Shown: positions 36,747 to 45,505, numbered from the stretch's first letter. The stretch: DNA of 64,000 nucleotides from Candidatus Eisenbacteria bacterium (GCA_035712145.1 DASTBI010000221.1:35175-99174), one strand, 5' to 3'. Notes: generated from the letters alone by a model not told the origin. Numbers and translations: made by a program.

Positions 36747-39034
36747 GCGGCCGCCTTCTGGCCGCCCTGGATTCGGGCGAAAGCTTCGACGACCTCGGGA
36801 TCGAACTGCCGGCCGGCCTCGCGGCGCAGCTCGGCCATCGCTTCGTCGGGCCGGCGCGCCGCGCGATAAGGCCGGCCCGAGGTCATGCTCTCCCAGGCGT
36901 CGATCACCGCCAGGATGCGCGCGCCGAGCGGAATCTGCTGGCCCTGCAGGCGCCGCGGATAGCCGGTGCCGTCCCAGCGCTCGTGGTGAGAAAGGATCAG
37001 CTCGCGGGTGGAGCCCAGATATTCGAGCGGCCGGATCATCTCGACGCCGGCTTCGGGGTGCTGCATGAGCGCATGGCGCTCGTCGTCGTCGAGCGGGGAG
37101 GCATGCGCCAGCCGGTCGCGCAGCGGCGCCATGCCGAGATCGCGAATCGCCGCCACGTAACCCACCGCGTCCACGTCGGACGTTCCCATGTCGAGCGCCC
37201 GGGCGACGGCGCGGGCCATGCCGACCGCGTCGCGGCCGCCGAGCAGACCGTCGTGCTTGAGTCGCGTGATGCTGCGAATGGCCTCGGTCGCTTCCTCGAC
37301 CACGCGGCCGATGTCGGGGTAGGCGTAGGCGCGCTCGACCGCGCTGCCGATCCGCTCCACCAGCGCGCCGAGCAGCGCCAGGTCGTTGTCGTCGAACGCG
37401 GTGCGTGACGTCTTGTTGTTGACGTTCACCACGCCCAGCACTTCACCTTCGACCTGGATCGGAATGGAGAGCAGCGACTTGGTGTTGTACTGGGGATGGT
37501 TGAGGCGGCGGAAGCGCCGGTCGGTCTCGATGTTGTCGACCAGGATTGGCCGGCCCCAGGCCGCCACCGATCCCGCCACGCCGGAGCGCATGCCGATGCG
37601 GCGCCGGTCGAGCTTGCCGCTGTCGAGCCCGCGCGAGGCGACGATGAACAGGTCGCCGCGCTCGGGATCGACCATCATCAGCGACACGATCTCGGCATCC
37701 ATCGTGGCCGCCACCATCTCCACCGTGGCTTCGAACAGCTCGCGCAGGTCCTTCCGGCCCACGAGCAGGCGCGCGATGCGCCGCGCGCGCGCGGACGCCA
37801 TCTGCTGCCGCGGCATGGTGAGGCAGAATTGGGTGCCGCCTTCGGGCGGGGACTCCGCCCACAGACGGCCGCCGTGGAGCTCGGTGATGCCGCGCGCGAT
37901 CGCCAGCCCGAGTCCGGTTCCGTCGACCGGCTGCTCGCCCTCCCGCTGGCCGCGGAAGAACCGCTCGAAGACGCGCGGGAGATCGGCGGCCGGGATGCCC
38001 GGCCCGTCGTCCTGGACCATCGCCGACCAATTCTCGCCGTCGACGCGAGCGTGCAGGCGCACGTGGCCGCCGACGGGAGCGAACTTGATGGCGTTGGAGA
38101 TCAGGTTGACGAACAGACGCCGCAGAAGGTCAGGGTCGGCCTGCACCTCGATCCCGGCGTCGGCCGACACCTGGAGCTCGACCTGGCGCAGCGCGGCCAC
38201 GGGCTGGAGGCTCTCGACCACGTCGCGCGTCAGTCCACTCAGATCGGTGCGCGCCACCCGCAGCGGCTTCTGACCGGCCTCGAGCCGCGAGAGATCGAGG
38301 ATGTCGGTCACCAGGCGCGAGAGCCGGTCGCACTCCTCGTTGATGATGCCCAGGAATCGCTCACGCGGGGTGTGCGGATTCGACAGCGTGTCGATGAGCG
38401 TCTCGGTGTAGGCCTTGATCGCCGTGAGCGGGGTGCGGATCTCGTGGGCGACGAGCGACATCAGGCTCGCCGAGGACTCCTCGTCCGAGTGCACGCGCCG
38501 CTCCATCTCCGACCGCCGCCCGCGCTCCTCCTCCACCAGCCGATGGAGCTCCGCGCGCTCGAGCGTGAGCGCGAGCGCATCGGCCAGGGCCTGGGCGAGC
38601 TGACGGTCGCGCTGCGAGAACCCGCGGCGCCCCTTGAAACCGAGCAGCAGGCAGCCGAGCAGAGCGCCCGAGGCGACCAGCGGCAGAGCCGCCAGCGAGC
38701 CGGGAGACTCGTTCCACAACAGCGTCTCCCGGCTCGCGCCAACGGCGCCTTCGTCGAACCAGGCCCGCTCGTGGCGCACCACCCACTCGACCGGACCGCC
38801 CTCCTCGGCGAGATAGGGAGTCTCGACCCCGGCGGGGTCGAGCAGGCGCATGGCGCCGCTGCGCCGATCGAGACGCAGCAGCCGATAATCGGTGGCGTCC
38901 AGCGCGCGGCCGGCGCAGCCCGCGGCGATGGTGCACGCCGTGCCGACGTCGGCGGTGCTGCGCAGAGCCAGCATCGCCTGAGCGAGCTGCTCGATGCCGT
39001 GCGCGTCCGGTTGATGCCCTGTTCTGGCGTCCAT
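36743..39034 (-). CDS. GAF/histidine kinase/GAF/HD-GYP paralogue with altered HD motif
   Basis: A 763-aa paralogue of the downstream gene. GAF domain about residues 20-160, HisKA with His197 (LVAHEIRTPLTAIKAY), HATPase with ISNAIKFAPVG, DDGPGIP and DGTGLGLAIA, second GAF about 410-570, then a HD-GYP-type domain. The HHERWDGTGYP block is intact, but the HD pair expected in AxLHDLGM reads IRDLGM, so the metal-binding His is Arg. The phosphodiesterase may therefore be inactive or regulatory. It starts 14 nt after the REC-GGDEF gene and overlaps the next kinase gene. Soluble by prediction. Confidence 0.9.
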   Translation of the reverse strand: MDARTGHQPDAHGIEQLAQAMLALRSTADVGTACTIAAGCAGRALDATDYRLLRLDRRSGAMRLLDPAGVETPYLAEEGGPVEWVVRHERAWFDEGAVGASRETLLWNESPGSLAALPLVASGALLGCLLLGFKGRRGFSQRDRQLAQALADALALTLERAELHRLVEEERGRRSEMERRVHSDEESSASLMSLVAHEIRTPLTAIKAYTETLIDTLSNPHTPRERFLGIINEECDRLSRLVTDILDLSRLEAGQKPLRVARTDLSGLTRDVVESLQPVAALRQVELQVSADAGIEVQADPDLLRRLFVNLISNAIKFAPVGGHVRLHARVDGENWSAMVQDDGPGIPAADLPRVFERFFRGQREGEQPVDGTGLGLAIARGITELHGGRLWAESPPEGGTQFCLTMPRQQMASARARRIARLLVGRKDLRELFEATVEMVAATMDAEIVSLMMVDPERGDLFIVASRGLDSGKLDRRRIGMRSGVAGSVAAWGRPILVDNIETDRRFRRLNHPQYNTKSLLSIPIQVEGEVLGVVNVNNKTSRTAFDDNDLALLGALVERIGSAVERAYAYPDIGRVVEEATEAIRSITRLKHDGLLGGRDAVGMARAVARALDMGTSDVDAVGYVAAIRDLGMAPLRDRLAHASPLDDDERHALMQHPEAGVEMIRPLEYLGSTRELILSHHERWDGTGYPRRLQGQQIPLGARILAVIDAWESMTSGRPYRAARRPDEAMAELRREAGRQFDPEVVEAFARIQGGQKAAA

Positions 39035-39048
39035 GCGCTCAGACCTCG

Positions 39049-40017
39049 TCAGGCCACGTCCTGCCGGGCGCCATCGTCTCCGGAATCACGCGCGCGCCGC
39101 TCGCCGACCACCACGCTGCCCGGGATGCCCTTGCCGTGCGCCTTCAGCTCCTGCGCGATGTCGCCGAGCTCGGCACGGTGGGTGACGGGAATGCGCTCGG
39201 TGTTGACGAGAGCGATCGTGATGCTCATCAGCGGAAAGCGCTCGATCACGTGACGCCGGTTGGCGACCTCCACGAAGCCGCGGGCACGGTCGACCTCGTG
39301 ATAGAACGACCCGACCGTGGCGTCGAAGTCCTGGACGATGTCCTCGGCCAGCGCCTCGGCGCGCACCGGCTTGGTGAGCACCACGAAGTCGTCTCCACCG
39401 ATATGCCCCACGAAATCTTCGGAGCCGCCGTGACGCTGCGCCTGGTCGACGAGGATGCGGGCGACGGTGCGAATGGCGTCGTCGCCCCGCGCGTACCCGT
39501 AGTGGTCGTTGAACGACTTGAAGTAATCGATGTCGATCACGAGCAGGGCGAAGGGGGTCCCGGTTTCGAGGCGGTGACGCAGCTCTTCCTCGATCGACAG
39601 GTTGCCGGGCAGGCCGGTCAGCGGGCTGGCGGCGCGTTGCTGCTGGCTCCAGGCGAGAGCGTTCCGCACCCGGGCCTTGAGCTCGCGGTAGTCCCACGGC
39701 TTGACGATGTAATCGTTCGCCCCGTCGTCGAAGCCGTGCAGCCGGTCTTCGAGCTCGGCCTTGGCGGTCAGCATGATGATGGGGATGTGCCGGGTGAGGA
39801 ACGATTTGCGCAGCTCGCGCACCACCTGGAAGCCGTCGACGTGGGGCATCATCACGTCGAGCAGCAGGAGGTCGGGCATGACTTCCCGGGCTCGCTCGAT
39901 CGCCTGCTGGCCGTCCTCGGCTTCCACCACGTCGTAGCCGGCCGTCGTGAGCTGGAAGCGCAGGACCTCGCGCAAGTTCATCTCGTCCTCGGCGATCAGG
40001 ATCTTGGGTTTGGTCAC
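39049..40017 (-). CDS. REC-GGDEF response regulator (diguanylate cyclase-like)
   Basis: A 322-aa protein. Receiver domain at residues 1-120 with EDE near 10-12, phosphoacceptor Asp54 (LLLLDVMMPHVDGF) and Lys in VKPWDYREL. A GGDEF domain follows (SPLTGLPGNLSIEEEL, IDIDYFKSFNDHYGY). The active-site loop is GGDDF at residues 207-211 instead of GGDEF or GGEEF, and no RxxD inhibitory site precedes it. Cyclase activity is plausible but not assured. The start is GTG. It is the first gene of the signalling run, so cyclic di-GMP synthesis and breakdown would be made together. Confidence 0.88.
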   Translation of the reverse strand: MTKPKILIAEDEMNLREVLRFQLTTAGYDVVEAEDGQQAIERAREVMPDLLLLDVMMPHVDGFQVVRELRKSFLTRHIPIIMLTAKAELEDRLHGFDDGANDYIVKPWDYRELKARVRNALAWSQQQRAASPLTGLPGNLSIEEELRHRLETGTPFALLVIDIDYFKSFNDHYGYARGDDAIRTVARILVDQAQRHGGSEDFVGHIGGDDFVVLTKPVRAEALAEDIVQDFDATVGSFYHEVDRARGFVEVANRRHVIERFPLMSITIALVNTERIPVTHRAELGDIAQELKAHGKGIPGSVVVGERRARDSGDDGARQDVA

Positions 40018-40156
40018 GGTGTCGAGAGGGTTTGACGTGAGAGAGCACGGCGGGTGACGACCCGCCGCCGGATGAGCGGATTCCGATCCACCGGGGTTAT
40101 CGGCGGGAGGGGCTTGCGGCTTCAGGACTTCGAAGCGGGGCGAGGACCTGGACCGC

Positions 40157-40227
40157 CGGGTCGCCTGAAGCGGCCGGTCGCGGTGAAGGACCGTCCGCAG
40201 ACGGCCGCAGCCATGGATGGGGGAGGC
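40157..40227. repeat. Second copy of the dispersed element
   Basis: Positions 40180-40213 are identical to 9502-9535, and the flanking bases 40214-40227 match 9536-9549 with two differences. Similarity also extends leftward to 40157, matching 9479-9501 less well. The copy lies just beyond the 3' end of tsaD; the other lies beyond the terminator of the giant secreted protein gene. Confidence 0.75.
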
Positions 40228-40230
40228 GGT

Positions 40231-41268
40231 CTAGACGATGCTCTCCGTGAGGCCGGTCTCCTCCAGGGACGCCACCACCTCGAGCCCCTCTTCGGACACC
40301 GGGCCGGCGTCCAGAGACCACGCGCCCACGAGCGCCACCATGGCGGCGTTATCGGCGCAGAGCCGGGGGCTCGGGATCCGCAACGCCACCCCCGCAGCCT
40401 CGCATTCCGCGGCGAGACGCGCTCGCAGCGCGCGATTGCACGCCACGCCCCCACCCAGGGTGAGCGAGCGGGCAGAGGTCGCGCGGACCGCCCGCATGGC
40501 CTTTCCCACCAAGGTGTCGACCACCGCCGCCTGGAACGAGGCGCACAGGTCGGCGACGCGAGCCCGGTCGTACGGAGGCTCGCCCAGCGACTCCGCCTCG
40601 AGCGCGACCGCGGTCTTGAGACCCGAGAACGAGAATTCGAAGTCGTTGCGATCGAGCATCGGCCGTGGGAAGTCGAAGCGCCCGGGATCGCCTTCGGCCG
40701 CCAGCGAGTCCACGTGCGGCCCGCCCGGGAACGGAAGGCCGAGCCGCTTCGCCACCTTGTCATAGGCCTCACCCACCGCGTCGTCGCGCGTGCTCCCCAG
40801 CCAGCGATAGCGCCCGAACCCGCGCATCTCCACCAGCTCCGTGTGACCTCCGGAGACCACCAGCGCAATCGCCGGCAACGGAGCCTCGCCGTGCTCCAGC
40901 GATGCCGCGTGGAGGTGCGCCTCGATGTGGTTGACGCCGACGACCGGGATGCCGAGCGCGTAGCCGTAGGCCTTGGCGAAGGCAACGCCCACGACCAGCG
41001 AGCCCACCAGTCCCGGTGCGCGCGTCACCGCCACGGCCGTCAGGTCGGCCGGCTCGAGCTCCGCTTCCGCGAGCGCTCGCGCCGTGAGCTGCGGGAGCAG
41101 CTCGAGGTGGGCGCGTGCCGCCAGCTCGGGGACCACGCCGCCATAGAGGCGATGGAGGTCCTGCGAGGCGATGAGATGCGCGCGCAGACGCCGGCCTTGC
41201 TCGAGCACGGCGACCGAGGTGTCGTCACACGAGGTCTCGATCGAAAGGACGAGATCCGATGCGCTCAC
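40231..41268 (-). CDS. tsaD: tRNA N6-threonylcarbamoyladenosine transferase TsaD
   Basis: The universal enzyme that transfers the threonylcarbamoyl group onto A37 of ANN-decoding tRNAs. The 345-aa product starts at a GTG overlapping the cutA stop (GTGA). Family marks are LSIETSCDDTSVAV, the metal-binding NHIEAHLHAA, VVSGGHTELVEM, GEAYDKVAKRLGLPFPGG, FSFSGLKTAV and GGGVACNRALR. Length is normal. Confidence 0.96.
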   Translation of the reverse strand: MSASDLVLSIETSCDDTSVAVLEQGRRLRAHLIASQDLHRLYGGVVPELAARAHLELLPQLTARALAEAELEPADLTAVAVTRAPGLVGSLVVGVAFAKAYGYALGIPVVGVNHIEAHLHAASLEHGEAPLPAIALVVSGGHTELVEMRGFGRYRWLGSTRDDAVGEAYDKVAKRLGLPFPGGPHVDSLAAEGDPGRFDFPRPMLDRNDFEFSFSGLKTAVALEAESLGEPPYDRARVADLCASFQAAVVDTLVGKAMRAVRATSARSLTLGGGVACNRALRARLAAECEAAGVALRIPSPRLCADNAAMVALVGAWSLDAGPVSEEGLEVVASLEETGLTESIV

Positions 41269-41594
41269 CCGGCTTCTCCCGCCAGCGTCTCTTCGAGCCA
41301 AGCCATGTAGCGCGGCGCGCCCGCGGCGATCCGCACCGCGACGCATTCCGGTGTGTCGTAGCCGTGCAGCTCGTGGAGCCGCGACATCAGCGCCACCCAG
41401 TCCTGCTTGCGGGTCTTGAGCAGGACGACGACCTCGCGCTCGTCCTTGACCTCGCCCTTCCAGCGATAGATCGAGCGTGCGGAAGGAAGCAGGTTGGCGC
41501 AGGCCGCGAGCCGCTCCTCGACCAGGACGCGAGCCACGCGGGCGGCGTCCTCTTCGGAGGCGAATGTGGTGAAGACGATCAATGCTTCGGTCAT
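41265..41594 (-). CDS. cutA: CutA divalent-ion tolerance family protein
   Basis: A 109-aa trimeric PII-like protein. MTEALIVFTTFASEEDAARVA, VEERLAACANLLP, YRWKGEVKDEREVVVLLKT and the C-terminal aromatic YDTPECVAVRIAAGAPRYMAWL are characteristic. Genetically linked to copper tolerance in E. coli, but its biochemical role is unsettled. The ATG at 41594 is chosen over a longer frame because it matches the family N-terminus. Confidence 0.95.
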   Translation of the reverse strand: MTEALIVFTTFASEEDAARVARVLVEERLAACANLLPSARSIYRWKGEVKDEREVVVLLKTRKQDWVALMSRLHELHGYDTPECVAVRIAAGAPRYMAWLEETLAGEAG

Positions 41595-41652
41595 GGGAAC
41601 ACTCGGGGCCGGCGCTCTGGGGCGATGCGGCCGGCGAGTGTAGCATCCCGCC

Positions 41653-43335
41653 ATGAACCGATGTTCGGCGTGGGGCGTGGCCGCGCTCGTCGCGATCACG
41701 GCACTCGGCGCCGCTTCGGCGGGCTCCGGGCGCTCGCTCGCGAGGCTGCCGGGCTACGGTCCGATGTTCGGCTACGGGCCGCGTCCCATTCCCGCGATCG
41801 TCTTCGTGTCGCGCAACCCCGTTCCCGGAAATCCGAGGCTCGTCCCCGGGCTCGGCCCCATCGGCCGGACGGTCGCGCCCGGCGGCCGTCTGATGGTGCG
41901 CGAAGCCAATGGAAAGATCCGCGAGCTGTTGCCGGAAGGGGCGCTGTTCGACGTCGCCGATCCCGCCGTCTCGTTCGATGGCCGACGGGTCGCCTTTGCC
42001 GGACTGCGCCAGGGCGACCGCGGCTGGCGCATCTATCAGATCGGCATCGACGGCCAGGGGCTCCGCGCGCTGACCCGCACCGAGCCTGGTCTCGAGCGAC
42101 CCTCGCGCTTCGAGCGGTACGACGACTTCGATCCGTGCTGGATCGGCGAGCGCAGCATCTGCTTCGCCAGCACCCGGTATCCGCTCATGGCTCAGTACTC
42201 CCAGGTGCCGGTGAGCAATCTCTACGTGCTCGATCTCCCACGCAAGGGGAGCGCGCTCGGGGTTCCGCGCCGCATCACGTCCGAGCGAAACGGCGCCGAG
42301 GAGCCCACGCTCGATCCGCAGCGCGGGGAGATCGTGTTCGCGCGCTGGTGGTTCAACCGCTTCCAGGCCGGGCCCGCCGGGCTCGCGAGCATCGCGACCG
42401 AAGCGCTGCCGCGCGACAGCGTCAATCTGTGGGAAGCCGTCGCGATCGGGGTCGACGGACTCCGCCTCGCCTTTGGCGGACTCGGGTCACGCCGGGCGAC
42501 CATGGCGTACCAGCCGGCGTTCCTTGCGGACCAGACGCCGGTCGGCGTCTACGCGCTCAATCTCGGCTTGTGGCCGAGCTCCGGGCCACTCGGCCTCCAG
42601 CGCTTTCCAGGCCGCGTCGGACATGCCGAGCGCCTGGCGGGGGCGGCGATCGCCGACTCCGCGCGCCATTCGTACGGCGACGCGGTCGGCCTCGCGGCGC
42701 CTTCGGCTTGCTCGCCCGCGGGGCTGCCGGATGGCCGTGTGGTATTCGCCTACAGCCCGGGAGCGCGTGGTGATTTCGGAATCTACGTGGTCGACGACGA
42801 AGGACTCTTCGCGCCCTGGGTGCTGGTGGATCTTCCCGGAACGCTCGAGCTCGACCCCGCGCCGGTCGTGGCCCGGCCCGCTCCCTGGCTGCGCGGCGTT
42901 CCGAGCGAGCGCCTGAGCGCGCAGCCGGCGGTCATCGGCGGTTCGCCGCGCGGCACGTTCACCTACAAGTCGCTCGGCGTCTTCCGCGAGACGCGCCACG
43001 TGCCCGGCGCGCCTCCCCGAGTGAGCGGGGCGAAGCTGCGTTTCTACGCGGCGCCTCTCATCGGCGCGGACGGTGACGCCGACAGCGCGATCCTGATTCG
43101 CGAGACTCCACTCGCGGCCGATGGATCGATCGAAGCGCGAGGACTGCCGGCCGACGTGCCGCTCTTCGAGCAGCTCGTCGACCGCCATGGCCAGGTGATG
43201 ATCTCCGCCCACGGACCGGCGCACGTCGCCGGCTTCAACGCCGGCGCTCCAGGCTCGGTGAGCCGCTGTCTGGGTTGCCACGTCGGACACTCCTCGATCC
43301 CGCTTCCGGCCCCGATCCCCGGCACCAGGCCATGA
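41653..43335 (+). CDS. Secreted propeller protein with C-terminal haem-binding motif
   Basis: A 560-aa protein with a signal peptide at residues 1-23. The body holds WD40/PD40-type blades (DPAVSFDGRRVAFAGLR, DDFDPCWIGERSICFASTR, EPTLDPQRGEIVFARWWFN). At the extreme C-terminus Cys539-Leu-Gly-Cys-His543 forms one c-type haem site. The combination resembles proteins related to the hydrazine synthase alpha subunit middle domain, a large family in bacteria that do not make hydrazine. It is monocistronic and transcribed divergently from cutA. A redox role in the envelope is inferred from the haem motif only. Confidence 0.75.
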   Translation: MNRCSAWGVAALVAITALGAASAGSGRSLARLPGYGPMFGYGPRPIPAIVFVSRNPVPGNPRLVPGLGPIGRTVAPGGRLMVREANGKIRELLPEGALFDVADPAVSFDGRRVAFAGLRQGDRGWRIYQIGIDGQGLRALTRTEPGLERPSRFERYDDFDPCWIGERSICFASTRYPLMAQYSQVPVSNLYVLDLPRKGSALGVPRRITSERNGAEEPTLDPQRGEIVFARWWFNRFQAGPAGLASIATEALPRDSVNLWEAVAIGVDGLRLAFGGLGSRRATMAYQPAFLADQTPVGVYALNLGLWPSSGPLGLQRFPGRVGHAERLAGAAIADSARHSYGDAVGLAAPSACSPAGLPDGRVVFAYSPGARGDFGIYVVDDEGLFAPWVLVDLPGTLELDPAPVVARPAPWLRGVPSERLSAQPAVIGGSPRGTFTYKSLGVFRETRHVPGAPPRVSGAKLRFYAAPLIGADGDADSAILIRETPLAADGSIEARGLPADVPLFEQLVDRHGQVMISAHGPAHVAGFNAGAPGSVSRCLGCHVGHSSIPLPAPIPGTRP

Positions 43336-43387
43336 GTGCTAGGCTCTCGGCACATCGTGCGGCATCCACTCGTCCAGGAGCTCCTCC

Positions 43388-44017
43388 ATGAAGATCTCGA
43401 TCCGAACTCCGATGGTCACTTTCGCCATCGCGGCATTCACGGCCGTGGCCTGGATTTCAGGCTGCGGCGGCGGCCTCGGCGCGGCGCCGGCGAAGAAGAC
43501 CTGGAGCTCATCCCTCGAAGAGCAGATGGCGGAAATGATGAAGGGCGCCGCCGCGGGAGGGGCTCGTGAAGCGCTCAAGCCGCTGGAAGGATCCTGGAGG
43601 ACGGTGCAGAAGACCTGGCTCGAGCCTGGCCAGCCCACCATCACCGAAGGAACCTCCGAGAACAAGCTCGTCTCCAACGGCCGATTCCTCGAGCAGCGCA
43701 CCCGCGGCGTGCTCATGAATCAGCCGATCGAGAGGTACGGCTTGACCGGGTACGACAGCAAGAAAACCGCGTACGTCACGTTGTGGGCCGACGATCACGC
43801 AAAGGTGATCGAGACCTTCGAAGGAACCGTGGACACCGCGGCCCACGAGATCACGATGCAGGGCAAGGGCAAGGGGCCGGATGGCAAGGACGCGGAGCTC
43901 AAGGTCGTCACCCGCTGGATCGACGACGGCCGGCACGTCGTCTCCATCTACGGGATCCGCAACGGCGCCGAAGAGCTGGTGATGGAGACCACCTATCGGC
44001 GCATCGCGCCGCGCTAG
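43388..44017 (+). CDS. DUF1579-family lipoprotein
   Basis: A 209-aa protein with a lipoprotein-like signal (hydrophobic stretch ending WISGCGGG, Cys26). Residues about 65-205 match the DUF1579 pattern: LEGSWRTVQKTW, SNGRFLEQRTRGVL, LTGYDSKKTAYVTLWADDH and a closing MQGKGKGPDGKDAELKVVTRW. Function of the family is not known. AGGAG lies 7 nt before the ATG. It converges with the selenoprotein candidate gene. Confidence 0.85.
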   Translation: MKISIRTPMVTFAIAAFTAVAWISGCGGGLGAAPAKKTWSSSLEEQMAEMMKGAAAGGAREALKPLEGSWRTVQKTWLEPGQPTITEGTSENKLVSNGRFLEQRTRGVLMNQPIERYGLTGYDSKKTAYVTLWADDHAKVIETFEGTVDTAAHEITMQGKGKGPDGKDAELKVVTRWIDDGRHVVSIYGIRNGAEELVMETTYRRIAPR

Positions 44018-44037
44018 GGGATCTCCATCGGTCGAGC

Positions 44038-45384
44038 TCAGTTCGAAGCCGTGCCTCCGCCCCCTCCCATGTCGGCGAGGCGCTTCTTCATGTTCGCGAT
44101 GGCGCGGTTGGGGCGCTGGCCATCGGGCAGCGTTTCGCCTTCCTTGATGCCCTGCTCCAGCGTTCCCCGCGCCGCGACACTGTCGCCGCGCGCCACATGG
44201 ATGTTGGCGCGCGTGGTGTAGAAGCCCAGCTTGCGGGGCCCGTAGGCCAGCGACAGCGCCCTGCCTGAAGCCGCCAGCGCCTCGTCGTACTTCTTCATGT
44301 CCAGATAGGCGATGGCGAGCCGCGCCGGGGGGTTGTAGTCGTTCGGGAAATCCCGCTCCGACTGCTGCAGCATCGGGATCGCGCGCTCGGGCTGCTTGAG
44401 CTCCCGATAGACGGCGAGCCGGTGAGAGTCGAAGACCGTGCGCTGCTCCGGCGTCTTCGCCGTCTCCGCGGCCTTCTCGAGCAGAGCGGAGCACTCGGCC
44501 AGGATCTTCTGCCGGCCTTCCTCGTCCTTGGCGTCCTCTCGCGCATCGGCGATCGACAGGTAGATGCCCGAGCGATCGTCGGTCGAGAGCGGGATGGCGG
44601 AATTCTTCACGTCCTCGAGGCATCGAGCCTCGAACGCCGCGATCATCTCCTTGCGCTTCGGATGTTCCGCGGGGAGCTGGAGCGCGCAATTGAGCCCGGT
44701 CACCGCGGCGCTGGCGCCGAAAGTGGTTCCCACCTGCAGGGCCATGGCTTCGTTCGCGAGCTCGGTGCAGCGCGCCGGGTCACCGCTCTGGCTGAGCGCG
44801 AAGAGCGTGGCGTCCACGACGCGCGGATACTGCGGCCAGTCCTTGGGCGCGGCCGCCAGGGCCTGCTGGTAAGCCGATGCCGCGAGCGAATCGGCTCCGG
44901 CGGCGTACAGACTGTCGGCGCGGGCCAGCACGGCGTCCAGCTCCGTGCGCGGAGCGGCCACGGCGAGATGGCCGTCATCGAGCAGCTTGTGGAGCTGGGG
45001 CAGCGTGGCGCCGCCGATCCAGCGAAGCGCGACCTTCTCGTTCTTCGAGTCGATCACGTAGAGGGTCGGATACGCGGCGATCTTCAGCTTGCGGACGATG
45101 GCGGCGTTCTTCGCCTTCTCACCATCGATGCCGAGCCAGACGAACCGTCCGGCATGTCGCCCGAGCGAGGCGTCGGTGAAGACGAACGCCTTCATCGAGC
45201 GACACGAGTGTCACCAGGGCGCCGATGTCTCGATGAAGATGGGCAGCTTGCGGGCCCGCGCCTCCTTCAGCGCCCGGGGGTAGTCGTCATGGATGAAAGG
45301 CAGGACGGACGCATGCTTCGCCGGAGCGGCGGATGCCAGCCCCAGGGCCGCGACCGTAAGCCAGAAGTAGCGTGAGCCACGCAT
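44038..45384 (-). CDS. Thioredoxin-fold TPR protein with in-frame UGA: probable selenoprotein
   Basis: Read through one TGA (45213-45211), the frame from ATG 45384 to 44038 encodes 448 residues. The ATG has GAGGAGG 5 nt upstream, and residues 1-24 are a signal peptide (MRGSRYFWLTVAALGLASA). A thioredoxin fold follows: KLPIFIETSAPW, then residue 58 as UGA, then HSCRSMKAFVFTD, LGIDGEKAK, YPTLYVIDSK. Residue 58 is the first position of a C-x-x-C redox motif, so the site reads U-x-x-C with Cys61. Residues about 150-440 are TPR-like helices. Without read-through, the 385-aa downstream frame starts at an ATG lacking a ribosome-binding site and lacks the fold's first strand. A hairpin suited to recoding follows the UGA. 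Alternatives are a sequencing error in the codon or a fresh nonsense mutation. Location is inferred to be periplasmic. Confidence 0.8.
45173..45198 (-). promoter_or_regulatory. Candidate bacterial SECIS hairpin
   Basis: The RNA (minus strand, 45198 to 45173) folds as UCGAUGAAGGC / GUUC / GUCUUCACCGA. Three outer pairs, one A-C mismatch and seven inner pairs (one G-U) close a GUUC tetraloop. The first loop base is G, 24 nt after the UGA. Bacterial SECIS elements are expected to have a G in the first two apical-loop positions at about 16-37 nt from the UGA, so the geometry fits. The element lies inside the coding sequence, as in other bacteria. Confidence 0.65.
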
Positions 45385-45406
45385 GGAACCTCCTCGTTGG
45401 GAACGT

Positions 45407-45435
45407 CCCGGAAGTCTAACGCAAAGCCTTCCGGG
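45407..45435. repeat. Inverted repeat in the divergent selenoprotein/NTF2 promoter region
   Basis: CCCGGAAG (45407-45414) pairs with CTTCCGGG (45428-45435) across 13 nt. It sits 23-51 nt upstream of the candidate selenoprotein start and contains a possible -10 box TAGACT (45418-45413) for that gene. It could be an operator; the evidence is only position and symmetry. Confidence 0.35.
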
Positions 45436-45505
45436 GTCCAGTCACGCCGCGGGGCGGTTTCGGCTAGAGTGGACTCCTTCCCGGCCGCGTGCGCGAGGAG
45501 GTCCT

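Noticed and set aside
40157..40227. Dispersed repeat considered as a tRNA or small RNA gene
   Set aside because: Only a 5-bp internal hairpin was found and no cloverleaf or promoter.
44038..45195. Annotating only the 385-residue fragment after the TGA as the gene
   Set aside because: Its ATG has no ribosome-binding site, it lacks the first thioredoxin strand and signal peptide, and the upstream frame supplies all of these in phase.
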